From Halalkalibacillus sediminis (lineage in GTDB: Bacteria; Bacillota; Bacilli; Bacillales; Alkalibacillaceae): a stretch of DNA of 64,000 nt. Location: assembly GCF_002844535.1 (NCBI RefSeq), contig NZ_PJNH01000002.1, positions 124,001 through 188,000 on the forward strand, given 5' to 3'. Shown here piece after piece: positions 17,968 to 27,548 of the stretch; the stretch's first letter is position 1; every line of letters begins with the position of its first letter. Made by a program: the position numbers and the translations under genes. Below the pieces are notes generated by a model. It was not told the DNA's origin, ran no database searches, and saw nothing but the letters and a program-made list of their open reading frames with translations.

Positions 17968-19314
17968 ATGAATTGGAAAAGAGGATTAATGGTTGTACCA
18001 CTTGCAGCGTCGTTGGTGATTCCGGGGACGTTGACGGTAAACGCAGACGATCACGACAGTCAGAATATGGAGCCTACAGTACAGAACGAAGCGATTGACC
18101 TTCGAGCGACTTTGGATCACTACTTAAGTGAACACGCGTTCTTAGCAGTTGAAGCTATGCGTAAAGGTGCTGATGGTGCTGAAGATTTTGATGCCATCGC
18201 AGCAGCACTCAACGAGAACACGGAAGACTTATCAGGAGCAATTGCTTCAGTATACGGCGAAGAAGCTGGTCAACAGTTCAATCAAATGTGGTCTGAACAC
18301 ATCGGTTACTTTGTTGATTATGTAACGGCTACTGCCGAGGGGGATGAAGACGGAAAACAAGCAGCACTTGATGAACTTGCTCAGTATAAAAATGAATTTT
18401 CTCAGTTCCTCGAGACAGCAACTGAAGAACGTCTAGAAGCTGACGCACTTGCAGAAGGTTTGCAAATGCACGTAAACCAACTGATCGGAGCATTTGACGC
18501 TTATGTAGCTGGCGATTATGAAACGGCATACGAATATGAGCGAGAAGCAATCGGTCATATGTATATGGTAAGTAAAGGTTTATCAACAGCAATTACGGAT
18601 CAATTCCCAGATAAATTCAACGAAACGTCACCAACAACTAAAGCTGCGGACCTACGTTCAGACTTGAACAATCTATTATCTGAACACGCTGGACTAGCAG
18701 TAATGACGATGCAGAATGGAATTGACGGTTCAGAAGATTTTGATGCTTCAGCTGCAGCACTTAGCAACAACACGAACGATTTAGCAGCAGCGATCTCATC
18801 GGTCTATGGTGAAGAAGCGGGACAGCAGTTCAAAGAAATGTGGGCTGCACACATCGGTAACTTTGTTGAGTACGTTCAAGCAACAGGAGCTGAAGATGAA
18901 GAAGCGAAGCAAGCGGCGCTAGATGCACTTGATCAATACCGCGCAGACTTCTCAACTTTCCTTGAAACTGCAACAGAAGAACGCCTACAATCTGACGCAC
19001 TAGCTGAAGGACTTCAAATGCACGTGAACCAATTGGTCGGCGCATTCGATAGCTATGTAGCAGGTGATTATGAGATGGCATATGACAACACTCGCGAAGC
19101 ATATGCACACATGTTCAACCCAGCTGAAGGCCTATCAGGAGCATTCGTTGATCAGTTCCCTGAAAACTTCCAGGAACAATCACCATCAGATATGCCTAAG
19201 ACAGGTCTAGCACCAGCAGATGAAGGCATGTCAGCTCTAGGGTTGACTACACTGTTCGGAATCCTTGCATCAATCATAGCAACAGGATTCTATATCAGAA
19301 GATCCGAACAATAA
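17968..19314 (+). CDS. Wall-anchored duplicated-domain helical protein with MPKTG sorting signal
   Basis: 448 aa. Sec signal peptide (residues 1-26, cleavage after VNA). Two tandem copies of a ~165-residue helical domain (about 34-205 and 213-390) share ASVYGEEAGQQF, FLETATEERL and LAEGLQMHVNQL. Each copy keeps histidines in LSEH, the W-x2-H-I-G motif, QMHVN and GHM/AHM, which suggests a metal- or cofactor-binding helix bundle (inference). The C-terminus has MPKTG (409-413), an LPXTG-like sortase signal, then a hydrophobic segment and RRSEQ. ATG follows AAGGAG. The two domain copies differ at many synonymous sites, so the duplication is old. A sortase gene lies 4 kb downstream. Confidence 0.82.
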   Translation: MNWKRGLMVVPLAASLVIPGTLTVNADDHDSQNMEPTVQNEAIDLRATLDHYLSEHAFLAVEAMRKGADGAEDFDAIAAALNENTEDLSGAIASVYGEEAGQQFNQMWSEHIGYFVDYVTATAEGDEDGKQAALDELAQYKNEFSQFLETATEERLEADALAEGLQMHVNQLIGAFDAYVAGDYETAYEYEREAIGHMYMVSKGLSTAITDQFPDKFNETSPTTKAADLRSDLNNLLSEHAGLAVMTMQNGIDGSEDFDASAAALSNNTNDLAAAISSVYGEEAGQQFKEMWAAHIGNFVEYVQATGAEDEEAKQAALDALDQYRADFSTFLETATEERLQSDALAEGLQMHVNQLVGAFDSYVAGDYEMAYDNTREAYAHMFNPAEGLSGAFVDQFPENFQEQSPSDMPKTGLAPADEGMSALGLTTLFGILASIIATGFYIRRSEQ

Positions 19315-19332
19315 ATTAAATAATCAAATGTA

Positions 19333-19366
19333 GAAGGACCGTCCACCCCCGGGCGGTTCTTTTTTG
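19333..19366 (+). terminator. Rho-independent terminator after wall-anchored protein gene
   Basis: GGACCGTCC / GGGCGGTTC around ACCCCC, followed by TTTTTT. Confidence 0.8.
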
Positions 19367-19516
19367 ATGAAAATATCCTCAGCCTGCCTTCCAGTAACTT
19401 TTCGCATTCCAATATTCCACACTCATCATCCACCCCCCCAAACACTAGCAAAAGCAGCCGAAACTTAGCGCCTGATCATCCTAGTGGACATCTGGTACTT
19501 TTTTAACACAAAAGAC

Positions 19517-19544
19517 TAAATAATAAGTCGCATTCTGTCGATAA
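19517..19544 (+). promoter_or_regulatory. Candidate sigma-D (motility) promoter
   Basis: TAAA at 19517-19520, 16 bp, then GTCGATAA at 19537-19544, close to the Bacillus sigma-D consensus TAAA-N15-GCCGATAT. It sits 42 bp before the cheW-like start, in front of chemotaxis genes, which is the expected regulon. Confidence 0.65.
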
Positions 19545-19585
19545 TAGACTTAGTTTATAAACGTGTGAAAGAAAGAGGTGTACAT

Positions 19586-20041
19586 ATGGAAAATGTTTCA
19601 AAGTATGTTCTGTTTCAATTAGATGATGAACGATTAGGTGTGAATATCAATCAAATTCATTCGATAGAAAGAGTGCCTGGACTAACGAAAATGCCTGAGG
19701 CACCGGAATTCGTCAAAGGGATTGTGGAACTTCGTGGTGAGATCACGACGATCGTCGATTTCAAGCAAATGATCCAAGGGGTGGATACTGATTTGACTCA
19801 GGAAACCCGCATACTGATTTGTCAGCTAGATGGTTTGAAAATCGGATTGTTGGTTGAAGCTGCCAAGGAAGTGGTTGATATCCCAGCAGATCAACTGGAA
19901 GAACCACCGAAAATGGTCGGGGGATTGAAGAAAGAATACATTAATGGCGTGGCCAAGCTGAATGATCGATTAATCATCTTGGTAGATTTGGACCGGATTT
20001 TCAGTAAAGAAGAAGTTGAGGAAATTCACGCAGTACAATAG
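19586..20041 (+). CDS. cheW: CheW-like chemotaxis coupling protein
   Basis: 151 aa from ATG 19586 (RBS AGAGGTG); an upstream in-frame GTG at 19565 would place the RBS inside the gene. The whole chain is one CheW domain: [40 protein letters not shown] (the conserved N-L-R-G-x-I-like region), [37 protein letters not shown]. CheW links chemoreceptors to the kinase CheA. A receptor gene follows after 19 bp, so the pair is probably one unit outside the main flagellar operon. Confidence 0.9.
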   Translation: MENVSKYVLFQLDDERLGVNINQIHSIERVPGLTKMPEAPEFVKGIVELRGEITTIVDFKQMIQGVDTDLTQETRILICQLDGLKIGLLVEAAKEVVDIPADQLEEPPKMVGGLKKEYINGVAKLNDRLIILVDLDRIFSKEEVEEIHAVQ

Positions 20042-20060
20042 AGATAGAAAGAGGATGAGT

Positions 20061-21746
20061 ATGAATTTTAAAAGTATACGAATGAAAATTTTAGCAGGAT
20101 TCCTGATCATCATTTTGTTGGTTGTGTCTCTAGGTGCATTTAATTTTTATTCGATCAGTCAAGTGAATACGAACACAGAAGATATCGTGGATGAACAGTT
20201 GCCGGTCTTACTCGCAGATGAGAAGCTTGCATTTAATATGGCTCAGCGAGTAGCTTTAGCGAACGCATACATAACATACGGTAGCGATAAGTATAAAAAA
20301 GGTTTCCAAGAATACACGGAAGATAGTGTAGAAGCACAAGAATTCCTTTTAGCTGAGAGTGGTTCAGAAAAGGTCGCTTCGCTGATCGAGCAAAGCAAGG
20401 AATGGAGACAGTATGTGGAGGAAGAAGTCTTTGCCACATATGACTCGGGAAGTGAAAGTCTTGCTCAAGATTTTATGGAAATAGAAGGGCAATCAAAGGC
20501 AAATGACATCATCACTGGTTTCGAAGAGATTTCAAATGAAAGAAGAGCATCAATGGAAGCTGATGGGGAAGAGATCATTGCAAATGGTAATAACTCATTA
20601 TTGTTGGGAGCAATCGTCACACTCGCTGTCATTGTATTAGGAATTATTATTGCTTTATACACTGCTAGAATGATTACCAAACCACTTAACCAAGTGAAAA
20701 ATCGAATGCAATCTGCAGCTGATGGGGACCTGACTCAGGAGCCACTTGAGACAAAATCGAAAGACGAGCTCGCACAGTTGATCGTGGCGACTAACGTCAT
20801 GATGGAAAATAACCGCCAGTTACTTCAGAAAATTTCAGAAGTATCTGAGTCTGTTTCTGCCCAAAGTGAAGAGTTGACTCAATCCTCCAACGAGGTTAAA
20901 GAAGGATCTCAACAGATCGCAAGTACGATGCAAGAATTATCTTCAGGTTCAGAAGCACAAGCTGATCATGCAAGTGAATTATCAGAATCAATGAACAGAT
21001 TTTCTGACAAAATGAAATCAGCGAATCAAAATGGTGAGATGGTTTACGAAAGTTCACAAGAGGTTCTAGGTATGACTGAAGATGGTAGTAAAGTGATGCA
21101 AGAATCCGTTCAACAGATGAGTACAATTGATGAAATCGTAAGAGATGCTGTAACGAAAGTGAAAGGTTTGGATAGTCAATCACAAGAGATTTCGAAACTA
21201 GTTCAAGTGATTCAGGACATCGCTGAACAAACCAACCTTCTGGCTTTAAATGCAGCGATAGAAGCGGCACGTGCTGGCGAACATGGAAAAGGTTTCGCGG
21301 TAGTTGCTGATGAAGTGCGCAAGTTAGCGGAACAAGTGGGGAATTCAGTCACGGACATCACGAATATTGTCGGTAGCATTCAAACAGAATCCTCCACTGT
21401 AGTAGGATCTCTACAAAATGGATATGAAGAAGTTGAAAAAGGTACAGCACAAATGAAATCGACAGAAGAAACCTTCGAAGGCATTCAATTTGCCGTTCAA
21501 GAAATGGCGACGAATATCAAGAGTGTTACTGAGAGCCTTACAGATATGACGCAAGATAGTCAGGAAATGAATGCATCTATCGAAGAGATTGCTTCGATTT
21601 CTGAAGAGTCTGCAGCAGGAGTCGAACAAACTTCAGCCTCAGCTCAACAATCAACAAGTTCGATGGAAGAAGTATCGAGTAGCGCTGATCAACTGACAGA
21701 GCTAGCAGAAGAACTGAATGATCTAGTGAAAAGATTTAAAATATAG
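20061..21746 (+). CDS. Methyl-accepting chemotaxis protein
   Basis: 561 aa from ATG 20061 (RBS AGAGG); ATG 20055 is also possible. Membrane segments at about residues 8-30 and 183-205 enclose a ~150-residue four-helix-bundle ligand domain, followed by a HAMP linker ([15 protein letters not shown] ... DGDLT) and a long coiled-coil signalling domain. The hairpin tip [18 protein letters not shown], which binds CheW and CheA, is intact, and Glu/Gln-rich methylation helices flank it. Ligand unknown. Cotranscribed with the preceding cheW. Confidence 0.93.
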   Translation: MNFKSIRMKILAGFLIIILLVVSLGAFNFYSISQVNTNTEDIVDEQLPVLLADEKLAFNMAQRVALANAYITYGSDKYKKGFQEYTEDSVEAQEFLLAESGSEKVASLIEQSKEWRQYVEEEVFATYDSGSESLAQDFMEIEGQSKANDIITGFEEISNERRASMEADGEEIIANGNNSLLLGAIVTLAVIVLGIIIALYTARMITKPLNQVKNRMQSAADGDLTQEPLETKSKDELAQLIVATNVMMENNRQLLQKISEVSESVSAQSEELTQSSNEVKEGSQQIASTMQELSSGSEAQADHASELSESMNRFSDKMKSANQNGEMVYESSQEVLGMTEDGSKVMQESVQQMSTIDEIVRDAVTKVKGLDSQSQEISKLVQVIQDIAEQTNLLALNAAIEAARAGEHGKGFAVVADEVRKLAEQVGNSVTDITNIVGSIQTESSTVVGSLQNGYEEVEKGTAQMKSTEETFEGIQFAVQEMATNIKSVTESLTDMTQDSQEMNASIEEIASISEESAAGVEQTSASAQQSTSSMEEVSSSADQLTELAEELNDLVKRFKI

Positions 21747-21864
21747 ATTGAAATTAATACTGAATTATAATTGTTAAGTGAAGAAAGCAATTTATTTTTG
21801 TTAATTAACTTTTTTTTCAAGAGTGAAAAAGGAGATGATTATACATACACCAGGGAGGATCATC

Positions 21865-23169
21865 ATGAAAAAGGGAAATGGAAAGAATTTAAAAAAGGTT
21901 AAGTTAGGTTTGCAGATAAAGATATTTTTAGGTGTGTTTCTCAGCTTATTAATCAGTTCCCCGATATCAGCTTATATAAATTCTTTTATAACTGATATTC
22001 TGGATTGGAATGTTGGAGTTTATATAAATACGATTGTATCACTCCTAGTAACTTCGTTAATCATCATGCTATTTGTCCGTTTCATTATTACGAATCCTAT
22101 TAAAAAGATTATTAACTCTGTCGCGGAGACAACTGAAGGTGATTTAACAGCTGAAATAAACCATAAGTCCAGTGATGAATTAGGTCAATTAGTAGATGCT
22201 GTTAACACCATGCAACAAACGTTAAGAAATAACATTGGCAAAATGGTTGAAGAAGTAGGCAAAGTATCAGATGAGGTGTCCGAACAAAGTGTCGAGCTTC
22301 AACGCTCAGCAAACGAAGTGAAAGAAGGTAGTACCCAAGTCGCTTCTACTATGCAGGAGTTGTCTGCTGGAGCAGAATCCCAAGCGGAAAACGCCAGTGA
22401 TTTATCATCTGTCATGATGACTTTTACTGACAATGTGAAAGACGCTAATGAGAATGGGAAGAAGATCCAACAGTCTTCCGGTGAAGTGTTGCAGTTAACA
22501 GATGAAGGTAGCTTATTGATGAAAGCATCCGTGGAACAAATGAGTACTATTGAAGGGATTGTCAAAGAATCTGTCAAGAAAGTTCAAGGTTTAGATACAC
22601 AATCCAAGGAGATTTCTAAACTGGTAAATGTGATTAATGATATTGCTGAACAGACGAATCTATTGGCTTTGAACGCTGCCATTGAAGCAGCAAGAGCTGG
22701 GGAACATGGAAAAGGTTTCGCGGTTGTTGCTGATGAGGTTAGAAAGTTAGCTGAGCAGGTGTCAGGTTCCGTAACGGATATCTCTGAAATTGTAGAGAGG
22801 ATTCAGAGTGAATCCTCTCTAGTGGTAGACTCTTTACAGAGTGGATATGCTGAGGTTGAAAACGGAACTGGGCAGATCAAGTCCACTGGTGAGAAATTCG
22901 AAGGAATAGAACTTTCTGTAAAAGATATGGTAGTAGGAATAGAGGAAGTGACTAATAGTCTTACTGTCATCTTAAGGAATAGCGAAGATATGACAGCTTC
23001 AATACAAGAAATTGCCTCCATTTCGGAGGAATCAGCTGCAGGAATAGAAGAGACATCTGCTTCTACTGAACAAACTACCAGTGCAATGGAAGAAGTGGTC
23101 AGCAGTTCAACGGTATTAGCAGAGTTAGCCAATAACTTAAACATCAAAGTACGACAGTTTAAAGTATAA
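21865..23169 (+). CDS. Methyl-accepting chemotaxis protein lacking a large sensor domain
   Basis: 434 aa from ATG 21865, which has GGGAGGATCATC upstream; an in-frame ATG-like start 14 codons earlier is poorer. Two membrane segments (~18-37 and ~50-72) are separated by only ~12-25 residues, so there is almost no extracellular domain; a HAMP linker ([19 protein letters not shown]) and a signalling domain very like that of the preceding receptor follow, including [18 protein letters not shown]. It may sense membrane or internal state. It looks like a relative of its neighbour that lost or never had the ligand domain. Confidence 0.9.
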   Translation: MKKGNGKNLKKVKLGLQIKIFLGVFLSLLISSPISAYINSFITDILDWNVGVYINTIVSLLVTSLIIMLFVRFIITNPIKKIINSVAETTEGDLTAEINHKSSDELGQLVDAVNTMQQTLRNNIGKMVEEVGKVSDEVSEQSVELQRSANEVKEGSTQVASTMQELSAGAESQAENASDLSSVMMTFTDNVKDANENGKKIQQSSGEVLQLTDEGSLLMKASVEQMSTIEGIVKESVKKVQGLDTQSKEISKLVNVINDIAEQTNLLALNAAIEAARAGEHGKGFAVVADEVRKLAEQVSGSVTDISEIVERIQSESSLVVDSLQSGYAEVENGTGQIKSTGEKFEGIELSVKDMVVGIEEVTNSLTVILRNSEDMTASIQEIASISEESAAGIEETSASTEQTTSAMEEVVSSSTVLAELANNLNIKVRQFKV

Positions 23170-23180
23170 CCAAGATACCT

Positions 23181-23217
23181 AAAAAAAGGCAATCGCACTC
23201 AAGCGATTGCCTTTTTT
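23181..23217. terminator. Bidirectional terminator
   Basis: AAAAAAAGGCAATCG / CGATTGCCTTTTTT stem between the convergent chemoreceptor and sortase genes. Confidence 0.9.
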
Positions 23218-23937
23218 CTATTCTTTCAGTTCTGTATAGACTACTAGACGATCTTCACGCTCTGTTGTTTCTTCATCATATTCTCCCTCGCACGTAATCA
23301 AGTTTAGGAGACTACGATGGGAATAGCCAAAAATCTCTTTCACTGGTGAGTCTTCGCGAGGGTAGACTTCTTTTTCAAACACTTCAAATGTAAGTTTCTC
23401 ACCATTCTCATCGGTTACAATGACTTCATCTCCAGGTTCAAGCTTGTGTAAATCATAGAAGACAGCTGGATTGACTGTATCATCCACATGTCCAGCGATA
23501 ACTGAATTACCAGGAGCACCTGGTTGTGTCCCCGGCTCGAACCAAGCGACATTATCAGGGCCATCAGGTACATCCATCTGGCCATTATCTAAAAGCCCGA
23601 CATGTTCGATGACTGTATCCACACCAATGGCTGGGATTTCAATACGCGTAGGTGCAATGCCTGTACGTTCATCTTTGATAATATCGCTACTTGAAAAAGA
23701 ACTCTCGACTTTTTCATCTTCTGAAGTATCTTTTTCATCCTCTTTCACAATTTCTTCGGATTCATCTTTCTCAGGCTCTTCATCATTCTGTTCATTAGTG
23801 GTAACTTCTGTTTCTTCAGAAGCGCTTTCTGAATCAGAAGAGTCACCTGAATTCGATTGGTTTTGTGCTGAACTCGTACATCCAATTAAAAAAATAAGGA
23901 AGAATAATAGACTGAATAAACCTATTTTGCGTTTCAT
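23218..23937 (-). CDS. Sortase (class F-like) with lipoprotein signal peptide
   Basis: 239 aa from ATG 23937 (RBS GAGGAG); a longer frame upstream lacks an RBS. Residues 1-20 are a signal peptide ending in LIGC, a lipobox, followed by a ~75-residue Ser/Glu/Asp linker. The catalytic domain (~100-239) has VIAGHVD (catalytic His), LITCEGEYD (catalytic Cys) and REDRLVVY (catalytic Arg), and the compact form and GPDNVAWF motif seen in class E/F sortases. It should act outside the membrane, joining sorting-signal proteins to the wall; a candidate substrate with MPKTG lies 4 kb upstream. Class assignment is by inspection. Confidence 0.85.
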   Translation of the reverse strand: MKRKIGLFSLLFFLIFLIGCTSSAQNQSNSGDSSDSESASEETEVTTNEQNDEEPEKDESEEIVKEDEKDTSEDEKVESSFSSSDIIKDERTGIAPTRIEIPAIGVDTVIEHVGLLDNGQMDVPDGPDNVAWFEPGTQPGAPGNSVIAGHVDDTVNPAVFYDLHKLEPGDEVIVTDENGEKLTFEVFEKEVYPREDSPVKEIFGYSHRSLLNLITCEGEYDEETTEREDRLVVYTELKE

Positions 23938-24155
23938 ATCACATGCACTCCTCTTTTTCTTGAGATCTATTAAGCATACGATTTCATAAAAGGTTTGGAT
24001 CATATGATTTTTAAATTGTACCAAGTAAATGGACTATGATATTATGACTGGGTTAAGAAGTGAAAAACAATTTTCCAAAATAAAATGAGAAGCATATGCA
24101 TGAAAAGCTTTAGTCATATTTTTTAGGAGACTAACGAAAAGTTAGGAGGCACAAT

Positions 24156-24986
24156 GTGTTATCCAAAGAACAATTACAAAAGATTGAACGGCTACAACTA
24201 GCAGTAGAAGGTCACGACAAAGTCGAACTGAAACTGAACTGGTATTTCTTGCGTACAAGAACGAGTGAAGAGGACGACTTCTTCTATTATGATGGTGAAA
24301 AACTAGTCGGATATCTAGCTTTATATTATATGGGTGGGGACTATGAAATGTGTGGAATGGTCCATCCTGATTACCGAAGAAAAGGAATTTTCGAAGAATT
24401 ATTCCACCGTGCTTTACACGCTTTAACTGACAGAGAATTCGATAGGCTATTTATCAATGCTCCAGCAGACGCAACCAATGCGAAACATGCATTAGATAAA
24501 GTGAATGCTAAGTATGATTATTCTGTCTACCAAATGCGCTGGAAGAAGCAAGAGCTTCCTGAGCCCGACCAATCTGTTAAACTACGTAGAGCTGAATGGA
24601 AAGACGCCGAAAAAATGATTGATATCGATGTTCAATCATACTTTTTGGATCGTGAGGGTGCTTACGAACTGAATCACTCCTTGAATCAAGAACAAGGGCA
24701 ACGAGCATACTTGATTGAATTTGACGGAGAGGATATCGGGAAAATCCGTATTAAAAAAGAAGGTATGGAAAGTTATATTTTCGGGTTTGCGATTTTACCA
24801 GAATACCAGCGAAAAGGTTATGGTAAGAAAGCATTGATTGAAGCGGTACGGATGGAACAATGCGAGGGTCAATCCATTTTCATCGAAGTGGAAACCAATA
24901 ATGAATTCGCTTTGAATCTTTACCAATCAGTCGGTTTCAAAACGTTACAGACACAAGACTTTTACCTATATATGCGAGAAGTTTAA
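24156..24986 (+). CDS. Acetyltransferase with two GNAT domains
   Basis: 276 aa. GTG start placed by TTAGGAGG six nt upstream; the ATG two bases earlier is in another frame. The N-terminal GNAT domain has MVHPDYRRKGIFEELFHRAL (motif A, RRKGIF); the C-terminal one has FAILPEYQRKGYGKKALIEA (QRKGYG) and IEVETNNEFALNLYQSVGF. Tandem GNATs usually have one catalytic copy; the second has the better acetyl-CoA motif. Substrate unknown. Single-gene unit with its own terminator. Confidence 0.88.
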   Translation: MLSKEQLQKIERLQLAVEGHDKVELKLNWYFLRTRTSEEDDFFYYDGEKLVGYLALYYMGGDYEMCGMVHPDYRRKGIFEELFHRALHALTDREFDRLFINAPADATNAKHALDKVNAKYDYSVYQMRWKKQELPEPDQSVKLRRAEWKDAEKMIDIDVQSYFLDREGAYELNHSLNQEQGQRAYLIEFDGEDIGKIRIKKEGMESYIFGFAILPEYQRKGYGKKALIEAVRMEQCEGQSIFIEVETNNEFALNLYQSVGFKTLQTQDFYLYMREV

Positions 24987-24993
24987 AGAACGA

Positions 24994-25033
24994 AGAGCCT
25001 TAATTCTTAACTAGGATTAAGGCTGTTTTTTTG
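24994..25033 (+). terminator. Rho-independent terminator after tandem GNAT gene
   Basis: AGAGCCTTAAT / ATTAAGGCT stem with loop TCTTAACTAGG, then GTTTTTTT. Confidence 0.88.
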
Positions 25034-25091
25034 GGAAATATGTTAGAATATTACTATTGAATAGCTTTTGGAATGAATCGGTGGATATAAC

Positions 25092-25589
25092 ATGATGAGG
25101 GGTGGGCGTAGGGTGGAACACAACAATCATATTAAAAATATTTTAAAAGAAAGCACTTTATTCCGTTTATACTTTATATTGATGAGTATCCTTGCTGTGG
25201 CTTATGTTTCTATAGAGACTTATAAAAGTGAGATTAATAAACCTTTAATCGAAAAATCAGGTTTAACTAAATCAGAATTCTTGGAAGCACATAGTTTAAC
25301 TATCCTAGCAAATAACGTGGAAATCGCATTAGTTGTTTTAGCGTTGCTCGGTGTTTGGGTGATTTATTTAAAAAAGTACCGTCCTTACATGGGGAGCTTT
25401 CTCATCAGTCACATTATTTTTCTAGCAGCGATATTTTTAATGGGTACCGTCGTAGCAAAAATCTTTGATGCGCCCGTTGGGAATTTAACTGAAATCGTAT
25501 TCTCCACCGCAGGACCTGTGCTTTTACTGCTTATTATATACATCGCCCTGTCGGTAAAGAAGGGGTTGAGTGTTTTAACCAGTAGTTGA
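25092..25589 (+). CDS. Small four-TM membrane protein, unknown function
   Basis: 165 aa from ATG 25092; GTG at 25113 with GAGGGGTGGG upstream is an alternative start. Hydrophobic segments lie at about residues 26-45, 75-93, 103-122 and 137-158. I do not recognise the family. It is convergent with the small membrane-protein gene that follows, with no clear terminator between them. Confidence 0.65.
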   Translation: MMRGGRRVEHNNHIKNILKESTLFRLYFILMSILAVAYVSIETYKSEINKPLIEKSGLTKSEFLEAHSLTILANNVEIALVVLALLGVWVIYLKKYRPYMGSFLISHIIFLAAIFLMGTVVAKIFDAPVGNLTEIVFSTAGPVLLLLIIYIALSVKKGLSVLTSS

Positions 25590-25594
25590 TCTTT

Positions 25595-25864
25595 TCAAAT
25601 CCTTTTGATTACTCTTTGCCACATGATTCCTCCACCAATTCCGATACTTGCATAGATGAAAAGATTCAGACCTATGTCCCAAAACACTGTACGTTTCAAA
25701 TCGATCAATGCAAAGAAAATCATGATGAAGGATAGCACAAGTAATGGTCCGAACACCCACAGAAAAATATCTATGCGAGTGAAACTTTTTAGTTGAATGA
25801 CTCGCAGAACCCCCGTTAAAACAAGTACTATGAATAATAAAACGACATGCTGTCCAAAACTCAC
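25595..25864 (-). CDS. Small membrane protein, unknown function
   Basis: 89 aa. GTG start chosen because AAAGGAG lies 9 nt upstream. Three hydrophobic segments (about 7-24, 33-55, 62-80, the last glycine-rich). No family recognised. It lies 65 bp downstream of another minus-strand membrane protein gene and may be in its transcript. Confidence 0.6.
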   Translation of the reverse strand: MSFGQHVVLLFIVLVLTGVLRVIQLKSFTRIDIFLWVFGPLLVLSFIMIFFALIDLKRTVFWDIGLNLFIYASIGIGGGIMWQRVIKRI

Positions 25865-25929
25865 ATCGACCGGCTCCTTTAAAGTAGTACTACCATTTTA
25901 CGTGAGAGGTCATAAAAAAATTCACCTTC

Positions 25930-26370
25930 TTAGATGGAAGAAGATGAATTCTTTTTGTGTTGATAAAAATACCACAGGTGAAAAAAGATATTAGCCGCTA
26001 AAATACCGTAGACCATACTAGCGATATAAGCATTGAAATAGGATTGGGTAATCCCTTGATTTACAGCGATGTAAAAAATGAATCCGGCTACTGCCCCTGC
26101 CGCTGAATAAGAAGTCATTTTAGCTGAATAAATAAAGTATTTTGAACCATTTTTGATACGGTCCAACCATCGATCCAGCAGAATAGAGACAGGTAACCCG
26201 AACAAAACATAGACAGGTGCTGAGTAGACTAGTGCAAATGTAAATGTTTCAAAAAAGCTGAAATAATATACATTTTCCATACGGCTGCCCTGTGGGACAT
26301 AGTTAAGCCCTGATAATATAAGAGCAAATATAACACTTGATATCAATAAAATAATAACCCTATATAGCAT
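25930..26370 (-). CDS. Four-TM membrane protein, unknown function
   Basis: 146 aa, ATG with AAAGGAG 7 nt upstream. Four hydrophobic segments (about 4-23, 40-62, 86-106 and 112-133) and a Ser-rich tail (NSSSSI). No family recognised. It follows the DUF3052-like gene on the same strand after 11 bp, so the two are probably cotranscribed. Confidence 0.7.
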   Translation of the reverse strand: MLYRVIILLISSVIFALILSGLNYVPQGSRMENVYYFSFFETFTFALVYSAPVYVLFGLPVSILLDRWLDRIKNGSKYFIYSAKMTSYSAAGAVAGFIFYIAVNQGITQSYFNAYIASMVYGILAANIFFHLWYFYQHKKNSSSSI

Positions 26371-26381
26371 GGTAAACTCCT

Positions 26382-26846
26382 TTATAAACGCCCAGTCCGC
26401 TTTTTACCTTCTTCAGTTACAGCAAACTTTCGCTTCATGTTTTTAATCTGATCCGTCTTGCGAAAACGTAGCGCCGACCAATCATCGTCAATGGCAATCT
26501 GACGAACAGGTTCAAATCCGTCTGTTGACAGCATGGAACCAACAGAATCACGGCTCGCATCTGATCCTTTATACTTTTTAGATGATTTCTTAGGATAACA
26601 TAGCCACAATATACCATTTAGAGCCAAGTGTTCAACAGCGAGCTTTGCAAAACGCGCAATTTCCTCATTATTTTCACCAAAAACCTGAATGAATGGATAA
26701 CGCTCTTTTTCCGGGTTTAAGTGCACTTCCTCAGGGAAGTGAGGCACCACTTCTTGTTTATATGATTCTGGGGCATTCAAAACCAACACAGGTTCTTGTT
26801 GAAGTTTAAATTGTAATTTTTTGATTACTGGATGTAGCTCAGTCAT
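26382..26846 (-). CDS. Conserved cytoplasmic protein (DUF3052-like)
   Basis: 154 aa from ATG 26846, which has GAAGGAG 7 nt upstream; a longer frame to 26903 overlaps the neighbouring gene and lacks an RBS. The opening LVLNAPESY, central ILWLCYPKKSSKK and end DDDWSALRFRKTD match my recollection of a family of small proteins of unknown role (DUF3052-type). A Lys/Arg-rich tail follows. It starts 4 bp after the stop of the small glycine-rich gene upstream, so they are coupled. Confidence 0.68.
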   Translation of the reverse strand: MTELHPVIKKLQFKLQQEPVLVLNAPESYKQEVVPHFPEEVHLNPEKERYPFIQVFGENNEEIARFAKLAVEHLALNGILWLCYPKKSSKKYKGSDASRDSVGSMLSTDGFEPVRQIAIDDDWSALRFRKTDQIKNMKRKFAVTEEGKKRTGRL

Positions 26847-26850
26847 ACGA

Positions 26851-27045
26851 TTACTCCTTCTCAGAATTCGATTGATCTTCATCCGATTTATTTTTAATAC
26901 CATGTTGGAAAGCGAGTCCGAAAGAAATCCCTACCCCTATTCCTATTGCGGCCCCAAGAGCCATTGAATCCAGAGCGACCCCCAATGATGTTCCTAAACC
27001 TATTCCAATAGCAATTCCCGCACCCATTCCTTGTTTTTCGTTCAA
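26851..27045 (-). CDS. Small glycine-zipper membrane protein
   Basis: 64 aa. TTG start with GAGGGG 9 nt upstream. Residues ~7-48 are a continuous glycine-zipper pattern (GAGIAIGIGLGTSLG ... GAAIGIGVGISFG), likely two packed membrane helices, followed by a polar tail rich in Asp, Glu and Ser. Function unknown. First gene of a minus-strand run of four small genes. Confidence 0.65.
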   Translation of the reverse strand: MNEKQGMGAGIAIGIGLGTSLGVALDSMALGAAIGIGVGISFGLAFQHGIKNKSDEDQSNSEKE

Positions 27046-27169
27046 ATGATCAGCCCCTCTTTAATTGGCAGTCCCTGACAGAATTATTACCCTAATTGTA
27101 TCCTTTTCAAGATGAAAGTAAAGATTTGAAAGCAAATTCATTTTGGAAAGGAAAATGTGTAGATACGGT

Positions 27170-27320
27170 GTGAGTCTGCGATTACGGGCTGTGAGTCTGC
27201 ATTTATGGCCTGCGAGTCTGCATTTAGCTCAGAAAAGTCTGCATTTACGGTCGATTAGTGCGCGTTTAGCCCAAAAAAGTCCGCGAATAGCACCGAGGAG
27301 TTCTCAAATCCAGAAAAGTT
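27170..27320. repeat. 21-bp tandem array B
   Basis: AGTCTGC-type motifs start at 27173, 27194, 27215, 27236, 27257, 27278 and 27299: seven units exactly 21 bp apart, decaying to the right (AGTGCGCG, AGTCCGCG, AGTTCTC). Typical unit: GAGTCTGCATTTA plus 8 variable bases. It lies in the 503-bp gap between divergent genes; the other part of this gap (27330-27540) is AT-rich with nothing else that I recognise. Confidence 0.9.
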
Positions 27321-27548
27321 ACAAATTAATCCAAAAATTAGATTTGAACTGTGTTATCCTTACAATAATTAAATACATAATTATCAGAAAATATGAAACG
27401 CTCAACTAACAATATTCGTATTATTATTAGTCAATTAATCATTTATATAGTGAAACTACACGTGAATTTAGAAGAGATTTATACATATTCGCAATTGTTT
27501 GAGTTGTAAGTGAGCTTTGAGCTCTATATGGATTAAGGGAGGCTTGTC

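Noticed and set aside
27143-27409. Plus-strand frame with SLHL heptads
   Set aside because: It is the translation of array B; start lacks an RBS and the repeat decays with stopless drift only by chance.
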